Positions 63,801-64,000 of a stretch of DNA of 64,000 bases are shown one piece after another. Below the pieces are notes generated by a model. The model saw nothing but the letters and a program-made list of their open reading frames with translations. It had not been told where the DNA came from and did not search any database. Within the stretch, counting starts at the first letter, position 1. Every line of letters starts with the position of its first letter. The stretch comes from Sphingobacterium nematocida (GTDB lineage Bacteria; Bacteroidota; Bacteroidia; Sphingobacteriales; Sphingobacteriaceae). The translations under genes were made by a program, and so were the position numbers. The stretch lies in assembly GCF_900168125.1 (NCBI RefSeq), contig NZ_FUZF01000009.1:1-64000 (forward strand), given 5' to 3'.

Positions 63801-64000
63801 GAAAAAAAATAGCGATCGATACAATAATATAGAATACGCAGCGTTATTATATCAAAGAGCAGCAAAAAGCAGATAGCTCCTCAAATAGGAGATATCATTA
63901 AGATAAATGCTTGATTATAATATCCGCAAAGAAAAATAGTCGAGAGACTACATTCGAAAAAAGAAACACAGACACGGAAAAAAAGGGTATTCGTAAAAAA
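63801..64000. repeat. Dispersed repeat, copy B (cut by the window edge)
   Basis: Homologous to 15402-15770 but without the two extra segments found there. The CTCCT-N5-AGGAG hairpin is kept while its loop changes (CAAAT here, GGAGC in copy A). The sequence runs to the last base of the window. The only other non-coding sequence here is the 110 bp after 63689. Confidence 0.85.

Noticed and set aside
1..64000. rRNA or tRNA genes
   Set aside because: No rRNA segments or convincing tRNA cloverleaf sequences were noticed in any intergenic region.

Overview
The window looks like a Bacteroidota chromosome, most likely Sphingobacteriaceae (Sphingobacterium or Pedobacter type). The evidence is four SusC/SusD pairs, two ECF sigma/FecR pairs, many lipoproteins, promoters of the TTTG-N19/20-TAnnTTTG kind, and few strong Shine-Dalgarno sites. 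Assignments come from reading the sequence and from remembered family hallmarks; no database search was run.

Layout. (1) 1-7.5 kb: the 5' end of an IS3-type transposase gene at the left edge, then about 1 kb of repeat DNA (three successive 11-bp-period arrays and a dispersed-repeat-like block), then a SusC/SusD/thioredoxin-like operon. (2) 7.5-15.3 kb: a small secreted Cys protein with a MauE/DoxX-like membrane protein, a leftward group of unrecognised genes including two overlapping paralogues, a membrane-anchored LytTR regulator and a WG-repeat-like lipoprotein. (3) 15.8-38.9 kb: two copies of one cassette (ECF sigma factor, FecR anti-sigma, STN-type SusC, SusD, DUF4843-type lipoprotein, PKD-like lipoprotein, TlpA-like thioredoxin) arranged as mirror images around an NTF2-like gene and a GNAT acetyltransferase gene. 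(4) 39-63.7 kb: a catabolic island. It contains a leftward operon (PQQ-type sugar dehydrogenase with cytochrome c, Nramp-like transporter, epimerase, DHDPS/NAL-family aldolase), a rightward SusC/SusD/surface-lipoprotein/heparinase II/III-like operon, a GntR regulator, a lactonase-type SMP-30 protein, and a rightward operon (class III aminotransferase, galactonate-dehydratase-like enolase, SDR, ceramidase-like hydrolase, Na+/solute symporter, M20 amidohydrolase, Gfo/Idh oxidoreductase).

How it fits together. In the two mirror cassettes substrate sensing should follow the SusC STN domain -> FecR -> ECF sigma route. The catabolic island has no sigma/FecR pair. Instead, matching palindromes built on TGTATACA lie at its promoters, including one that directly abuts the gntR start codon, so one autoregulated GntR protein probably controls about 25 kb. 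The enzymes suggest lyase cleavage of an acidic polysaccharide or glycoconjugate, import, deacylation, oxidation/lactone opening, dehydration and aldol cleavage. The substrate is not determined.

The most unusual signals are the three 11-bp arrays with different cores, the GntR-type palindromes, an Nramp-family protein without the metal-binding motifs, the mirror-image cassettes, small palindromic insertions in a dispersed repeat, and a 50-bp perfect palindrome that doubles as a terminator and the end of a coding region.
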